Positions 54,456 through 64,000 of a DNA stretch of 64,000 nucleotides are shown piece by piece. Position numbers and translations under genes: made by a program. Source of the stretch: Dendrolimus kikuchii (lineage: Eukaryota; Arthropoda; Insecta; Lepidoptera; Lasiocampidae); NCBI GenBank assembly GCA_019925095.2, contig CM034391.1, positions 5,918,551 through 5,982,550 of the forward strand. Reading direction: 5' to 3'. Under the pieces are notes generated by a model. It had not been told where the DNA came from and ran no database searches. It was given only the letters and a program-made list of their open reading frames with translations. Position 1 is the stretch's first letter; each line of letters begins with the position of its first letter.

Positions 54456-55084
54456 GAAATAAACCTCAAAAAATGTAATTAATATAATTGTGAATTATTG
54501 TAGCAAAATTTAAATAGCCTACAGGCGGCGAATGTGTAAATTAGGACGCATATGAAAATTATTGTACAAATACATATACAAGGAGATGTCACTTGAATCG
54601 TGATATTGTGGCAACAAATACATAACAGTTTTTGGAACGAAGTTTTTCAGTGAACTGGCAGAAATCGTCACGTGTGGAAAAAGCGTTATGCTCTTCCAGG
54701 CGATCTTTAAAATCATGCCCCAATCCCCTCAATTTTAGTAATTTTTTTTTCTATAAAGTTTAAGTTTATTAAGTATTGCCTTGTATTTATTTGTTGTGTA
54801 ACAGCATACAATAAACAAACATTTTAATATTTACGGATCTTACCGCACCGCTCGGCGGTGTTATCGGAGTCGCAGCCCTAGACTTAATATTTCAAATGCC
54901 TAGGATTTTCAGTCCTGAAAATATGTCTACATCATCGTAAGTTGCTCTCCTATTTATGTGGCAATTCTCTTAGGAACTCTGAGCTGCGTAAAAGTTAGGT
55001 CCTTACCTACCTATTTTTTAAGTAGCTAAACATCTGCACGTAGCTAAAATAGGACAAATATGTTTAACAGCTTAGAAGTTAAAA

Positions 55085-55370
55085 AAATCCTCTTCTTCTA
55101 ATTCGTGTTCTCTAACCGATGAGGATCGTATCTTCGATAGCAATGATTATTTGCTTTCCTCCACCGTAACTGGTGATGAGCACGGTAGAGGACCGAATTT
55201 ATGAACATGTCGTAATCAGCAACCTGATCAATCCATTTATTTGGAGATCTACCACACGAGGTCTCTTGCCTGCAACTATTATAGTGACCAAAAGTCTATC
55301 CATATCGTTTGAGTTCTTTCAGTTTATGTGGCCAAAGTATTTCACTATCCGTTGTCTGCATACTGCGCGT
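55085..55370 (-). pseudogene. LINE reverse-transcriptase C-terminal fragment
   Basis: On the minus strand the text reads VKYFGHI, NDMDRLLVT, VAGKRPRG, then after a 2-bp insertion RSPNKWIDQVADYDMF and YRAHHQLRWRK, ending in a stop. The order FGH-LE/D-RLLVTGK-GKRPRGRSP-KW-DQ is the C-terminal signature of several insect LINE clades. It is damaged by the frameshift. Confidence 0.7.
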
Positions 55371-55812
55371 CGACGGTAATTTTTAAAAGCTTCCTATTAT
55401 AACCAGTTTTTCCCCGTGGATTTGCTCGCATTAATTTTAATTTTATAGACAGAGTGGAGGACAGGCCGTTGGCAATCTCAGAAGCCTCCGCCTCCTTCAC
55501 CTTCGCCTTAGAAATGTCAAATTTAACTTTTAAATCTAAATACCCGTAACGCCATCTAGCGAAGGTGGGACTAATCATGAGAGCAACAAATTAAAATGGC
55601 ATCGTCGCTGTCGTTGCTATGATAATGTATTAATATTAACAAATACAGTATTCGTCTATTCCTCGGGAACAATGCTTTTTTCCTGTATGAAAGGTACACT
55701 TTGTCTTTGTCTATACCTCAGACAACATATATGCCAAATTTTCATGACGATCTGTTGTTTAAGTTAAGACGTGAAACGTCACAAACAAATAAACTTATAT
55801 TCGCATAATACT

Positions 55813-56239
55813 GCGGCTTCACCTGCGATAGTGTTGCAGATATAGACTGGCCGAATACGTCTTATTTAAAGTGTTAAGAAATAACACCGTTAACGAATAG
55901 CCACATTATTAGATATATATACATACGTTCTCTGTCAAAATTTATCGTCATTAATAATATCGTTGTTTTTGTACTTATATGTGCTATGTTTATTTATTAT
56001 TGATCATTATTTATTAACTGCAACACCGTCAGTGTTAAAAATCTATCAATCCCTGCCAAGGGTTGCCTGGAAGAGATCGCTTCTTAGAGATAAGGCCACC
56101 CGTTGTACCATCTTTTATCTTTTTCTATTTCTGTGTCTATCTAATCTATCTAATGTCGCGTCTGAAATAACACATTAAACCCGTCGCCATATTTGAGTGA
56201 AGCGGCCTGTATCTTTAACATTATCGCAGGTGAAGCCGC
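55813..56239. mobile_element. Foldback-like element (GCGGCTTCACCTGCGATA ends) with nested LINE tail
   Basis: The left end GCGGCTTCACCTGCGATA and right end TATCGCAGGTGAAGCCGC are exact complements. Relatives without clear ends lie at 26905-27115 and (inverted) 61245-61385. All share 'catacgtt..ctgtcaa.att' and 'cattaaaccc.tcgccat' wording. A LINE 3' fragment (56027-56160) is inserted inside. Confidence 0.65.
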
Positions 56240-56566
56240 ACCATTATATTATGCATCTCACATTAATATCAAAAAGCTGCCTGTTAATTACTGATTTCTC
56301 TCATAAGAACAATGTCCGTGGAATATGTAATAAGAGAACTTGATTTTCTCTAACAAAGAAGTCTTCGATTCGGTTCCGTCTCACGGATACGTACACTTCA
56401 ATACGTCGCGTCGGGGAGCTGGGAGGGTTCCGTGCCTGCTATTGTCAGCTTCGTGGCGAAGTGCAGGCACGAATTAGAGGTAAGTGATCGGGCCCCCCAC
56501 CTCTCATGCTGCTACGATGTAGTCTTTATAGAAATTAGTGGTTTAATAAAATTATTAAATAACTAA

Positions 56567-56960
56567 ATATGCCCGCGACTTCGTCTACGCTTGACTTGAA
56601 ATTGCCGCGGGATTCCCTTGGCACAGAGCACCGCAGCATTTTTAAAAAAATTTAAGCTATCGATTTAGTGAAAACTGTGTGTGTATAACCTAATTTTCCG
56701 CTCCCAGGATAAAAATATCAATTCGATTTTTTTAATCTGGCCATTTTAAGTCACTCCCAGAAAAAATCCCGCGGGATTTCCGGGATAGAAAGTAGCGCAG
56801 ATTTTAAGTCTAAAAATTTGCTGTCGATCAGCGAAAACCGCATCGAAATCGGGCCAGTAGTTTTTACGTGAATCGCGAACAAACAGGCAAGAAAACTAAA
56901 AAAAATGCATCGTGTTCTCCGTCATTTACATAGTCTATTCCAGTTGGTTTTTTTTAACAG
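56567..56960 (-). repeat. Helitron-like family with CCCGCGGGATT blocks
   Basis: Contains 'gcccgcgacttcgtctacgc', 'gtcgatcagcgaaaaccgcatcgaaatc', 'gtttttacgtgaat' and 'tcgtgttctccgtcatttacatagtctattcca'. Related pieces lie at 4855-5100, 26690-26835 and 32755-32930, and one in the opposite orientation at 39785-40135. Confidence 0.6.
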
Positions 56961-56984
56961 CTTTAATGTACAGACACGACATGC

Positions 56985-57450
56985 TTAAAAGCATTTTGTC
57001 ACGATATCCAAATTGTCAATTATTTCTGTTTATTCTAATATACTTAAAGCCATCAATGTAGTCTTTACTTAAAGCTCTCGAAGTAAAAATCTGTTTTGAA
57101 ACGTATCGCATCCCTGGGACAGGAAAGTTCATTCTATACAAAAAGGGATCAAACAAAAAAATTGACAAATTCAGTTTTACATCTCTATGAAACTAGGATG
57201 AAGACTTGACAATTCATATCTTTTCCAACTACTTTTCCTGGAGTCTGTAGCATATTTTGTTATTTAATGTAAGTTTAATTCAATTAATTCCATTTTAAAT
57301 CCACTGCCATATGTCTCTTTAGCGATCATAAACAAATTTTCATGTGACCCATCGCATAATTAACACGCAGCACATACTAATTTAAAAAAGCAGTATTTTG
57401 CAATTCCAGAAAGTAGAGGCTACATATACGTGCTCTATGTATTAATTTGT
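56985..57450. other. AT-rich spacer
   Basis: Nothing recognised before the array-bearing Helitron begins. Confidence 0.5.
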
Positions 57451-57484
57451 AAATCCCTATTAATATTATAAATGCGAAAGTAAC

Positions 57485-57485
<1 letters not shown>

Positions 57486-57569
<84 letters not shown>

Positions 57570-57570
57570 T
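57486..57570 (+). repeat. (TCTG)n microsatellite
   Basis: About 21 uninterrupted TCTG/CTGT units lie near the 5' end of the Helitron-like element. The same motif occurs as 2-3 units in related elements elsewhere in the window, so this copy has expanded. The minus-strand reading (repeated TDRQ) is a by-product of the repeat. Confidence 0.95.
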
Positions 57571-57879
57571 CCGTTTTCACGGAAAAACTACTGGACCGAT
57601 TTGGCTGAAACTCAGTATATATATATTTTCGATGCCGAGAATGAACATAGGATACTTTTTATCCCGGAAAATGGGATAGTTTCCGGGATAAAAGTATATT
57701 TGTCTCTCTGTTTGTTATCTTTTTATGGAAAGACTATTGGACTGATTTGGCTGATACTCGGTACATATGTAATTTGAATACCGAGGGTGGCCAAGGGATA
57801 CTTTCATCCCGGATACTGGGATAGATTTATGTAAAGTTTATCCCGGAAACTAGGATAGGTTTTTTATTTGTGGTTGGCC

Positions 57880-59130
57880 ATTTTCGTCATTTTGTTTATT
57901 TTGGTCAATTTGGTCGTTTAGGTAGTTTTGTTTAGTTTAGTTGTTTTGGTAGTTGTGGTAGTTTTGGTTGGTAGTTTTGCTATTTTCGGTAGTTTATGCT
58001 GGTAGTTTTGGTAGTTTCGGTTGTTTTGGTAGTCGTGATAGTTTTGGTAGTTGTGGTAGTTTTGTTTTGTAGATTTGGTAGTTTCGGTAGATTTGGTAGT
58101 TGTGGTAGTTTAGGTAGTTGCGGTAGTTTTGGATTGTAGATTTGATAGTTATGGTAGCTTTGGTTAGTAGATTTGGTTATTTTGGTAGTTGTGGTAGGTT
58201 TGATAGTTGTGGTAGTTTTGGTTTGTAGATTTGGTAGTTTTGGTTGGTCGATTTGGTATATTCGGTTGTTTTGGTAGTTGCGGTAGTTTTGATAGTTGTG
58301 GTAGTTTTGGTAGTTGTGGTAGTTTTGATAGTTGTGGTAGTTTTGATAGTTTTGGTGGTTTTGGTAGTTGTGGTAGTTTTGGTAGTTGTGGTAGTTTTGG
58401 TAGTTGTGGTAGTTTTGGTAGTTTTGATAGTTGTGGTAGTTTTGGTAGTTTTGATAGTTGTGGTAGTTTTGGTAGTTGTGGTAGTTTTGGTAGTTTTGAT
58501 AGTTGTGGTAGTTTTGGTAGTTTTGATAGTTGTGGTAGTTTTGGTAGTTTTGATAGTTGTGGTAGTTTTGGTAGTTGTGGTAGTTTTGGTAGTTGTGGTA
58601 GTTTTGGTAGTTTTGATAGTTGTGGTAGTTTTGGTAGTTTTGATAGTAGTGGTAGTTTTGGTAGTTGTGGTAGTTGTGGTAGTTTTGGTAGTTTTGATAG
58701 TTTTGATAGTTGTAGTAGTTTTGATAGTTGTGGTAGTTTTGGTAGTTGTGGTAGTTTTGGTAGTTTTGATAGTTGTGGTAGTTTTGGTAGTTTTGATAGT
58801 TGTGGTAGTTTTGGTAGTTTTGATAGTTGTGGTAGTTTTGGTAGTTTTGATAGTTGTGGTAGTTTTGGTAGTTGTGGTAGTTTTGATAGTTGTGGTAGTT
58901 TTAGTAGTTGTGGTAGTTTTGGTAGTTTTAATAGTTACGGTCGTTTTGATAGTTGTGGTAGTTTTGGTAGTTGTGGTAGTTTTGGTAGTTTTGATAGTTG
59001 TGGTAGTTTTGGTAGTTTTGATAGTTGTGGTAGTTTAAGTAGTTGTGGTAGTTTTAGTTGGTGGATTTGGTAGTTTTGGTTGGTAATTTGGTAGTTTCGG
59101 TAGTTTTAGTACGTTTGGTAGTTTTGGTCG
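57880..59130 (+). repeat. 9-bp minisatellite array (GRTAGTTKT units), C-poor strand
   Basis: Tandem nonamers are mainly GGTAGTTTT, GATAGTTTT-type and GGTAGTTGT, homogeneous from about 58270 to 59040. At both edges they become degenerate, with CGG and TGG variants and 'ggttggtagatttggtag' spacers. The plus strand is almost free of C. Because the unit is three codons long with no stop in two frames, long open frames (58231-59073 and 58244-59038) arise automatically. Their product would be pure G/S/F/D/C or V/L/I repeats, with no sign of selection for a protein. Confidence 0.95.
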
Positions 59131-59869
59131 TTTGTGTAGTTTACACAATATTTAGTTATATAAATAAAACTAGAACGAGTTGAAATAGGGTATTAAAGTT
59201 TGTATGGGAGACCAATCATTTATCAAGTTTATAGATATAAAAATTCATAATCTTTAAAAAAATGCGACTTTCACTCGATCTGTCTGTCTGAATACCGAAA
59301 ATGGACATAGATACTATTCATCCCGGTAGGTGGGATAGTTTGCGATATAAAATGAAGTCCGAGTTCCGAGGGCAAATAGCACCAACATAAAAATACAATA
59401 CAATATATCCTGTATTAACGCCTGCTCTTAAAACAAGAGGTACGCACTAGAGTTTGACGCGCGGCGGAGCCGCGGGCTAAACTCTAGTAAATATATAAAC
59501 ATCGAAAATTAGAAAACGTGACAATAAAAATTCTCAATGCTTATTTTACTTTATTTCTCGCAAAATACTCACAACACATTTGAAGGAAACCAGTTAGTTA
59601 TGTGGGAAGCAAATAACTAAATACGTCATTTGCTTTCGGTTCTGGTAGAAGGTAGATCCAATAAACGCAGGCATCAATAAATGCAGGCATAAAAACACGT
59701 AGAGAGGGATGATATGCGTGCCAATAGTTTAATAATTAATTGTAGATGCCAAACACTTCAAGAAGTCAAGAAGAAAAAATATGAAATTAAATCCTGGGCT
59801 CCAAAGCGAACAATCCGAAAGCAACCAATATTTATCGCGAAGATTTTCCATCAAATTATCATTTAATCC

Positions 59870-60415
59870 ATATTTTATAAATGCCAAAGTAACACTGCCT
59901 GTCTGTTACGCTTGCACGGAAAAGCTACGTGACCGTTTATAATGAAATTTAGTACATATTTAGTTTCAATAACGAGAATGGACATAAGATAGTTTTTATC
60001 CCGGAAAACAAAATAGTTTGATTATTATAATATAATAATAATAATCGGCAGACAAACACACACATTGTATATCCCCAAATTAAGCAAGTTACGCTTGTGT
60101 TATTGGTAATATACAACGGACTAATCTGGGGCCGATCCCAGACACCCAGACCATAGTAAATAACGGAGAAAATACGTTTCCGAAATTTACTATACCAGGA
60201 ATCGAACCCGGAGCCTCTGCGTTGCAGTGAGGTACGCCGGCAAAGGCTTAGCCCGCTCAACCACAAACGCCGTCAAATTATTGGGATAGTTGGACTAATA
60301 CAGGAGCGAATAGAGCTTAAATAAAAATTTAATGCAATGTAACCTGTGTGAATGCTTACTTTCTATATAAACTAGGCTTATTTACTACTGTTTGACCAGA
60401 AGCGAAGCCGCAGGG
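59870..60415 (+). mobile_element. Helitron-like element split by a SINE
   Basis: The left part (59870-60015) has 'tataaatgccaaagtaacactgcctgtctgttacgcttgcacgg'. The right part (60285-60415) resumes at 'gggatagttggac' and ends near 'gaagcgaagccgcaggg'. The tRNA-SINE at 60016-60280 sits between them. Confidence 0.6.
60016..60280 (-). mobile_element. tRNA-derived SINE
   Basis: On the minus strand, starting near 60273, an A box (TGGTTGAGCGGG) and a B box (GGTTCGATTCC) lie about 40 bp apart, as in a Pol III promoter. The body ends in a (TTA/TAA)n tail near 60030. It interrupts a Helitron-like element whose halves lie at 59870-60015 and 60285-60415. Confidence 0.85.
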
Positions 60416-60884
60416 AATACTCCAAGCTAACTATAAAACATAATATAGAGACGTTAATAGTCCCCTCTTTCTAATAAATCAATACTAAATCACTCCCTGT
60501 ACACATCGCTACTGGGCTTTGAACATATACAATTGACTTTCTACGTTCATTGTTAGCCCTTTTTGTGTTGAACGTTGAAATTTTCATCCCTCTACCCTGC
60601 AGTTTTACATATCATGTTGTTTTTATTCGTCTGCAGTGTTAAGTTGCCCGTAACAAAAATATAAGTTGTGCCTTGCAAAGCTCGCACATAGCAGTGTTTC
60701 AGGTTATATCTAATATTGTATGTACGTACTTCACGAACCGATGCATTTTACGTATATCTATATTTTTTATAGTTTCAACCTATTTTAGATGACCAGTTTC
60801 TTGCGAAGCAGTGTACGTAGACGTCCTATTGTATATATATGATTTGATTTAATTTGTAGTAAATACATATATAAATAGGTAGAT

Positions 60885-61045
60885 AGATAACACATTATTG
60901 CTTACCAAAACAAACAATTACGAAAAATTCATAATTACAATAATTCATGGCAAAAGAACAAGCGGCCTTATCGCTATAAGCGATATCTTCCAGGCAACCT
61001 AGGATAAAAAAATTCTTAACTAATCTGGCGATGTAGGACCAACTG
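60885..61045 (-). repeat. LINE 3' UTR fragment, minus
   Basis: Complement of the same unit: (TAGA)n at 60885, 'acaagcggccttatcgctataagcgatatcttccaggcaacc' and 'aatctggcgatgtagg'. Confidence 0.8.
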
Positions 61046-61389
61046 TACAATTTTAATATATACATATCTAATTTATAAGTTTAATACATATATAAATTCA
61101 GACACTTTTAAGGAATACTTATATACACGTATATACACACTTGTCTAAAAAATGGATATATGATAGTACATTATACATAATATATTATATGTATAACTTT
61201 CAGAAAATGTTCTTTAAGGTTCATCTGCGTCAGTGTTAAATATTTAGGCCGTTTCACGAAGATATGGCGATGGGTTTAATGCGTTACATTACATTGTCAA
61301 TGACGTTGAATATTGACAGATAACGTATGTATATACAGTTATACACTAATATGGCTATTATTATAAGCTTTAAATAACACTCATTTGGC

Positions 61390-62635
61390 TACAGCCTCTA
61401 TAATATGATCAGGTCTTACTCTATCTTTGAAAGTAACGCAGATGAATCCTTAGCATTAACAAAGGTTTGAATAAAAACTGTAATTTCGACAAAAGGCAAT
61501 TTAAAAATGCAATCCCACACAACCTCCATAATATGATATAAATTATCGTCGTCACGCGAACCTATCCACAACAAAATAAATGAAAGTAAACAATTTCCTT
61601 TTCAAACGTAGCTATAATTCAATCTACAGTATACACCGTCGGGGGATGATGTGCAAACAGCGTATTCATATTTTATAGCCTTTCGTGATGGCAGAGTACA
61701 TTCACTTATGACTGAACAAAACTTTAGTTTTGTCTGTAGAAATTGAGGGTGATAAAAATAAAACTTATTACATTGCAACTTCTTAATTAAATTACAATTA
61801 AAAATAGTGTGGAGCGCTGTAGCCCACGGGTAATTGGTTGGCTCAATTGTTATGGACTCTAAGAGAAAGATGACCTGGATCCTTGCACTAGAAAAGTAGA
61901 AGCTCCACCAACCTTGAGATGCACCCTCTCTTGGTTCGGTTCAGGTTACACACGGCACTAAATTCCACTTTAGAGGTAACACTTCGTACAAAGTTTTCAG
62001 TATAATAAAAGCACGGCCAGTAATCACATAGAAATAGAAAAGGAGAGAACGGCTCGGTGTCTTTCTTCGTCAAACGTTGACTCGGAATGATTGTCAAAAA
62101 GGGCTGCCTATACTGCTGTCGCCTCACACAGAAAGAGGGTAGACAGCAAAATTGATGTAGCGAAGTTCTACCTACGTTATACTAGGCAAGAACCGAAGAA
62201 ATACAATGCAACCGATTCCGTTTATGTTGACTCTGCATGATTTGTGTATCTAGCCAGTATCAAATATCCATAGATATACAAGGTAATGAGAAGTTAGTAA
62301 GAGGCATACTTTGTGTAATTAATAATTAATAATGGCTGTAAACGTCAACATTGATCTCCAAAATAGTCCCATAGTAGTCTCCAAAAGCTTCGTCTAATTT
62401 GGGACCACGGACCAGTAGGCAATTTAAATAATGTAATTTTGATTTTTTTGACAATAAAGATAATTCTTATTCTTAATTCTTTCATGTTTATTTTATAGAA
62501 TGAATAACTTTCATCGGGTGCGAAGTCCTTTAAGTAAAGACACAGATCAATATCTGACTGACTGAAGTATAAAGTATTCAGATTTACTACCAAAACTATA
62601 GTAATTCTAGTATAAGTAGTAACTAGTTCCAATCT
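61390..62635. other. AT-rich stretch, nothing recognised
   Basis: Open frames at 61888-62127 and 62345-62740 (minus) lack any domain or conserved wording. No gene is supported. Confidence 0.5.
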
Positions 62636-62638
62636 CCG

Positions 62639-62940
62639 GTGGTTCGGGCATGTGGAAAGAATGCATGATGAAAGAATGACTAAACAGATATACAATGCAA
62701 AAGTGGATGGATGCAGAAGTCGTGGAAGGCCACGACACACCTTCCATGATCAAATTGATCGTGTACTAGCAGAAGGTGATGTCAGGAGCCTTAAGAACAG
62801 ACGAGCTTGCATGACAAGAGTTATGAATGTCAAAGAGGCCAGTGAGGTGTGTAAGAATAAGCCTAAATGGCACTCTGTTGTTCGTGCCTACCCCGCAAGG
62901 GAACTGGCGTGAAGTTATGTATGTATGTATGTATGTAGTT
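62639..62940 (+). pseudogene. RTE-type LINE C-terminus, 3' fragment with (GTAT)n tail
   Basis: An open 86-codon frame (62652-62912) reads VERMHDERMTKQIYNAKVDG, RSRGRPRHTFHDQIDRVL and KEASEVCKNKPKWHSVVRA, ending at TGA. This is the endpoint of an RTE-like reverse transcriptase, where GRPRR-W/D-Q(I)-type text closes the protein. A GTAT repeat follows directly, typical of the 3' end. The copy is 5'-truncated but the retained frame is intact, so it is one of the younger insertions here. Confidence 0.8.
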
Positions 62941-63554
62941 CCAATCTTTTCCCAAAGCCCTTAACACAAGCATAAAATATATAGATGTTGTCCAAAGCTT
63001 ATTATGTATTAAGAAAGCCATATAGACCGCACTTAGGTCCGACTAGACATGCGCCCTATTTATTATTTCTATCTATATAAATTCTAAGGGTATTGGTCTC
63101 ATAAAATATTGGACTACATGTCTTATTAATAAAAACACGATATAGCTAAGTGCGAAGTTATGTTACACGAGCGTGAAGAATAACGTATAAACACATATAT
63201 AGCCCCCGGCGGGTCGTCTGGGATCTGGGTGAATATATTGTAAGCGCGTAAGAACTGCCTGCGCTAGTATTATAAGGTCAAAGACATCTGTGAGGCCCAG
63301 GGTCAGAGCGGAAGGAGGAAGGCGGCGAAAAAGTATCATATACGGAAGGTATTGAAAGCATTTCCGAGATTTAATACAAAAAACTTGCAGTATTGGTTTA
63401 TTGTCTTCAGTAATGTTTTTAAGTAATTTTAACAACTCAACGGCTGTTGTGAAATAATAGATTGATTTGGATAAAGTGACGGCATTTTCTGGCTATTCTT
63501 TAGTATCTTTAATAGGCCCTTAGTGAAAGAAAGAAATATATAAAATATTTATTT

Positions 63555-63710
63555 GAAGAAATAGCAAATAATTACATTGGTTACATATGATTAAAATAAA
63601 ATAGCATGTTTTGAGAATTTGTGTGCCACATTTAGATTTGCACTCAGCTTGTTACTGTGCCGGAATTATATCCGACACAACACTGATTTGCAGTGCAATT
63701 TTTCTTTTCA
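63555..63710 (+). repeat. Dispersed repeat shared with 17.2 kb
   Basis: Second copy of the unit at 17195-17365, about 80 percent alike by eye. It ends with 'gatttgcagtgcaatttttc'. Confidence 0.7.
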
Positions 63711-64000
63711 ACGTGATTCTCGAATCCACTTGAACACGCACCAAACATTTCCTTTAAATCGGTCCCACCGTATAGAAAGAATTCAGTGACATACACGCAA
63801 CCAGAAGAATTGTATAAGTACTTACCTATATAAAGATTTTATGTTAATCTTATTTTATAACTATTTAACTAATAATGCTTATAAAATAAAAAGAAAAATC
63901 TATCTATCTTTCTTCTATGTATCTACATATACTATAATAAAACTATAAATGATTCGAGTTTGTGCAATGCGTTTAAAAATGTGAAAAAATTAGGGGGCTA

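Larger units (their letters stand above)
57454..59487 (+). mobile_element. Non-autonomous Helitron-like element carrying a 9-bp array
   Basis: The element begins TCCCTATTAATATTATAA, followed by GCGAAAG and a (TCTG)n tract. It ends with a GC-rich hairpin (GCGCGGCGGAGCCGCG) and CTAG|T, the 3' signature of Helitrons. The internal text includes two degenerate copies of an 'actactggaccgatttggctga' type block, common in lepidopteran Helitrons. A 9-bp minisatellite occupies about 57880-59130. No Rep/helicase coding is seen, so it would depend on an autonomous partner. A 5'-truncated inverted copy lies at 7617-9678. Confidence 0.7.

Noticed and set aside
55345..55578. 77-codon minus-strand ORF reading MISPTFARWRYGYLDLKVKF...
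   Set aside because: The sequence looks moderately protein-like but lies beside a broken LINE end and no domain or splice support was seen.
57377..57580. ORF reading repeated TDRQ
   Set aside because: Translation of the (TCTG)n microsatellite.
57880..59130. CRISPR array
   Set aside because: Contiguous 9-bp units with no spacers and no cas genes; the window is eukaryotic.
59949..60266. 105-codon minus-strand ORF
   Set aside because: It is the translation of the tRNA-derived SINE and adjoining Helitron sequence.
60190..60273. Functional tRNA gene
   Set aside because: The A and B boxes are present but the sequence does not fold as a clear cloverleaf and is repeated at 11.1 kb with a SINE body and tail.

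Overview
This window looks like transposon-packed nuclear DNA from an insect, most likely a moth or butterfly. The evidence is AT-rich, intron-bearing DNA with many 5'-truncated LINE remnants, Helitron-like elements ending in a hairpin plus CTAG|T, tRNA-derived SINEs with (TAA)n-type tails, and one insect chymotrypsin-like gene. The species cannot be named from the sequence, and no bacterial, plasmid or viral gene organisation is present.

Only one host gene can be assembled with confidence. It is a five-exon S1 serine protease on the minus strand (37780 down to 32153). All four introns have GT/AG ends and compatible phases, and together the exons give a 261-residue preproprotein with an intact His-Asp-Ser triad. 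A TATA box, an initiator and a GATA-like site lie just upstream. Its introns carry LINE- and MITE-like insertions.

The rest is repeats. 0-7 kb: dispersed repeat, RTE tail, CR1-family piece, a perfect palindrome, a Harbinger-like MITE and a Helitron-like element. 7-10.6 kb: a foldback element, then a Helitron-like element whose core is a 1.4-kb array of 9-bp units, then a TA-flanked MITE. 11-28 kb: CR1, Jockey-like and R1-like LINE remnants, SINE-like copies, a GGCCATCC-ended element and two unexplained coding-like stretches. 28-42 kb: the protease gene, a decayed Jockey/CR1-type LINE and a second full copy of the dispersed repeat. 42-54 kb: Helitrons, a 1-kb foldback element with a small ORF, and a complete but dead hAT transposon (47508-50482) with an 8-bp target duplication. 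54-64 kb: LINE tails, a (TCTG)n tract, a full-length inverted second copy of the array-bearing Helitron (57454-59487), a tRNA-SINE and an RTE C-terminus.

I see no convincing new multi-gene system. The most unusual structures are the inverted pair of array-bearing Helitrons, the foldback element with a novel ORF, a SINE-like family that shares a 3' end with a CR1 LINE, three tiny palindromes, and two orphan coding-like segments.
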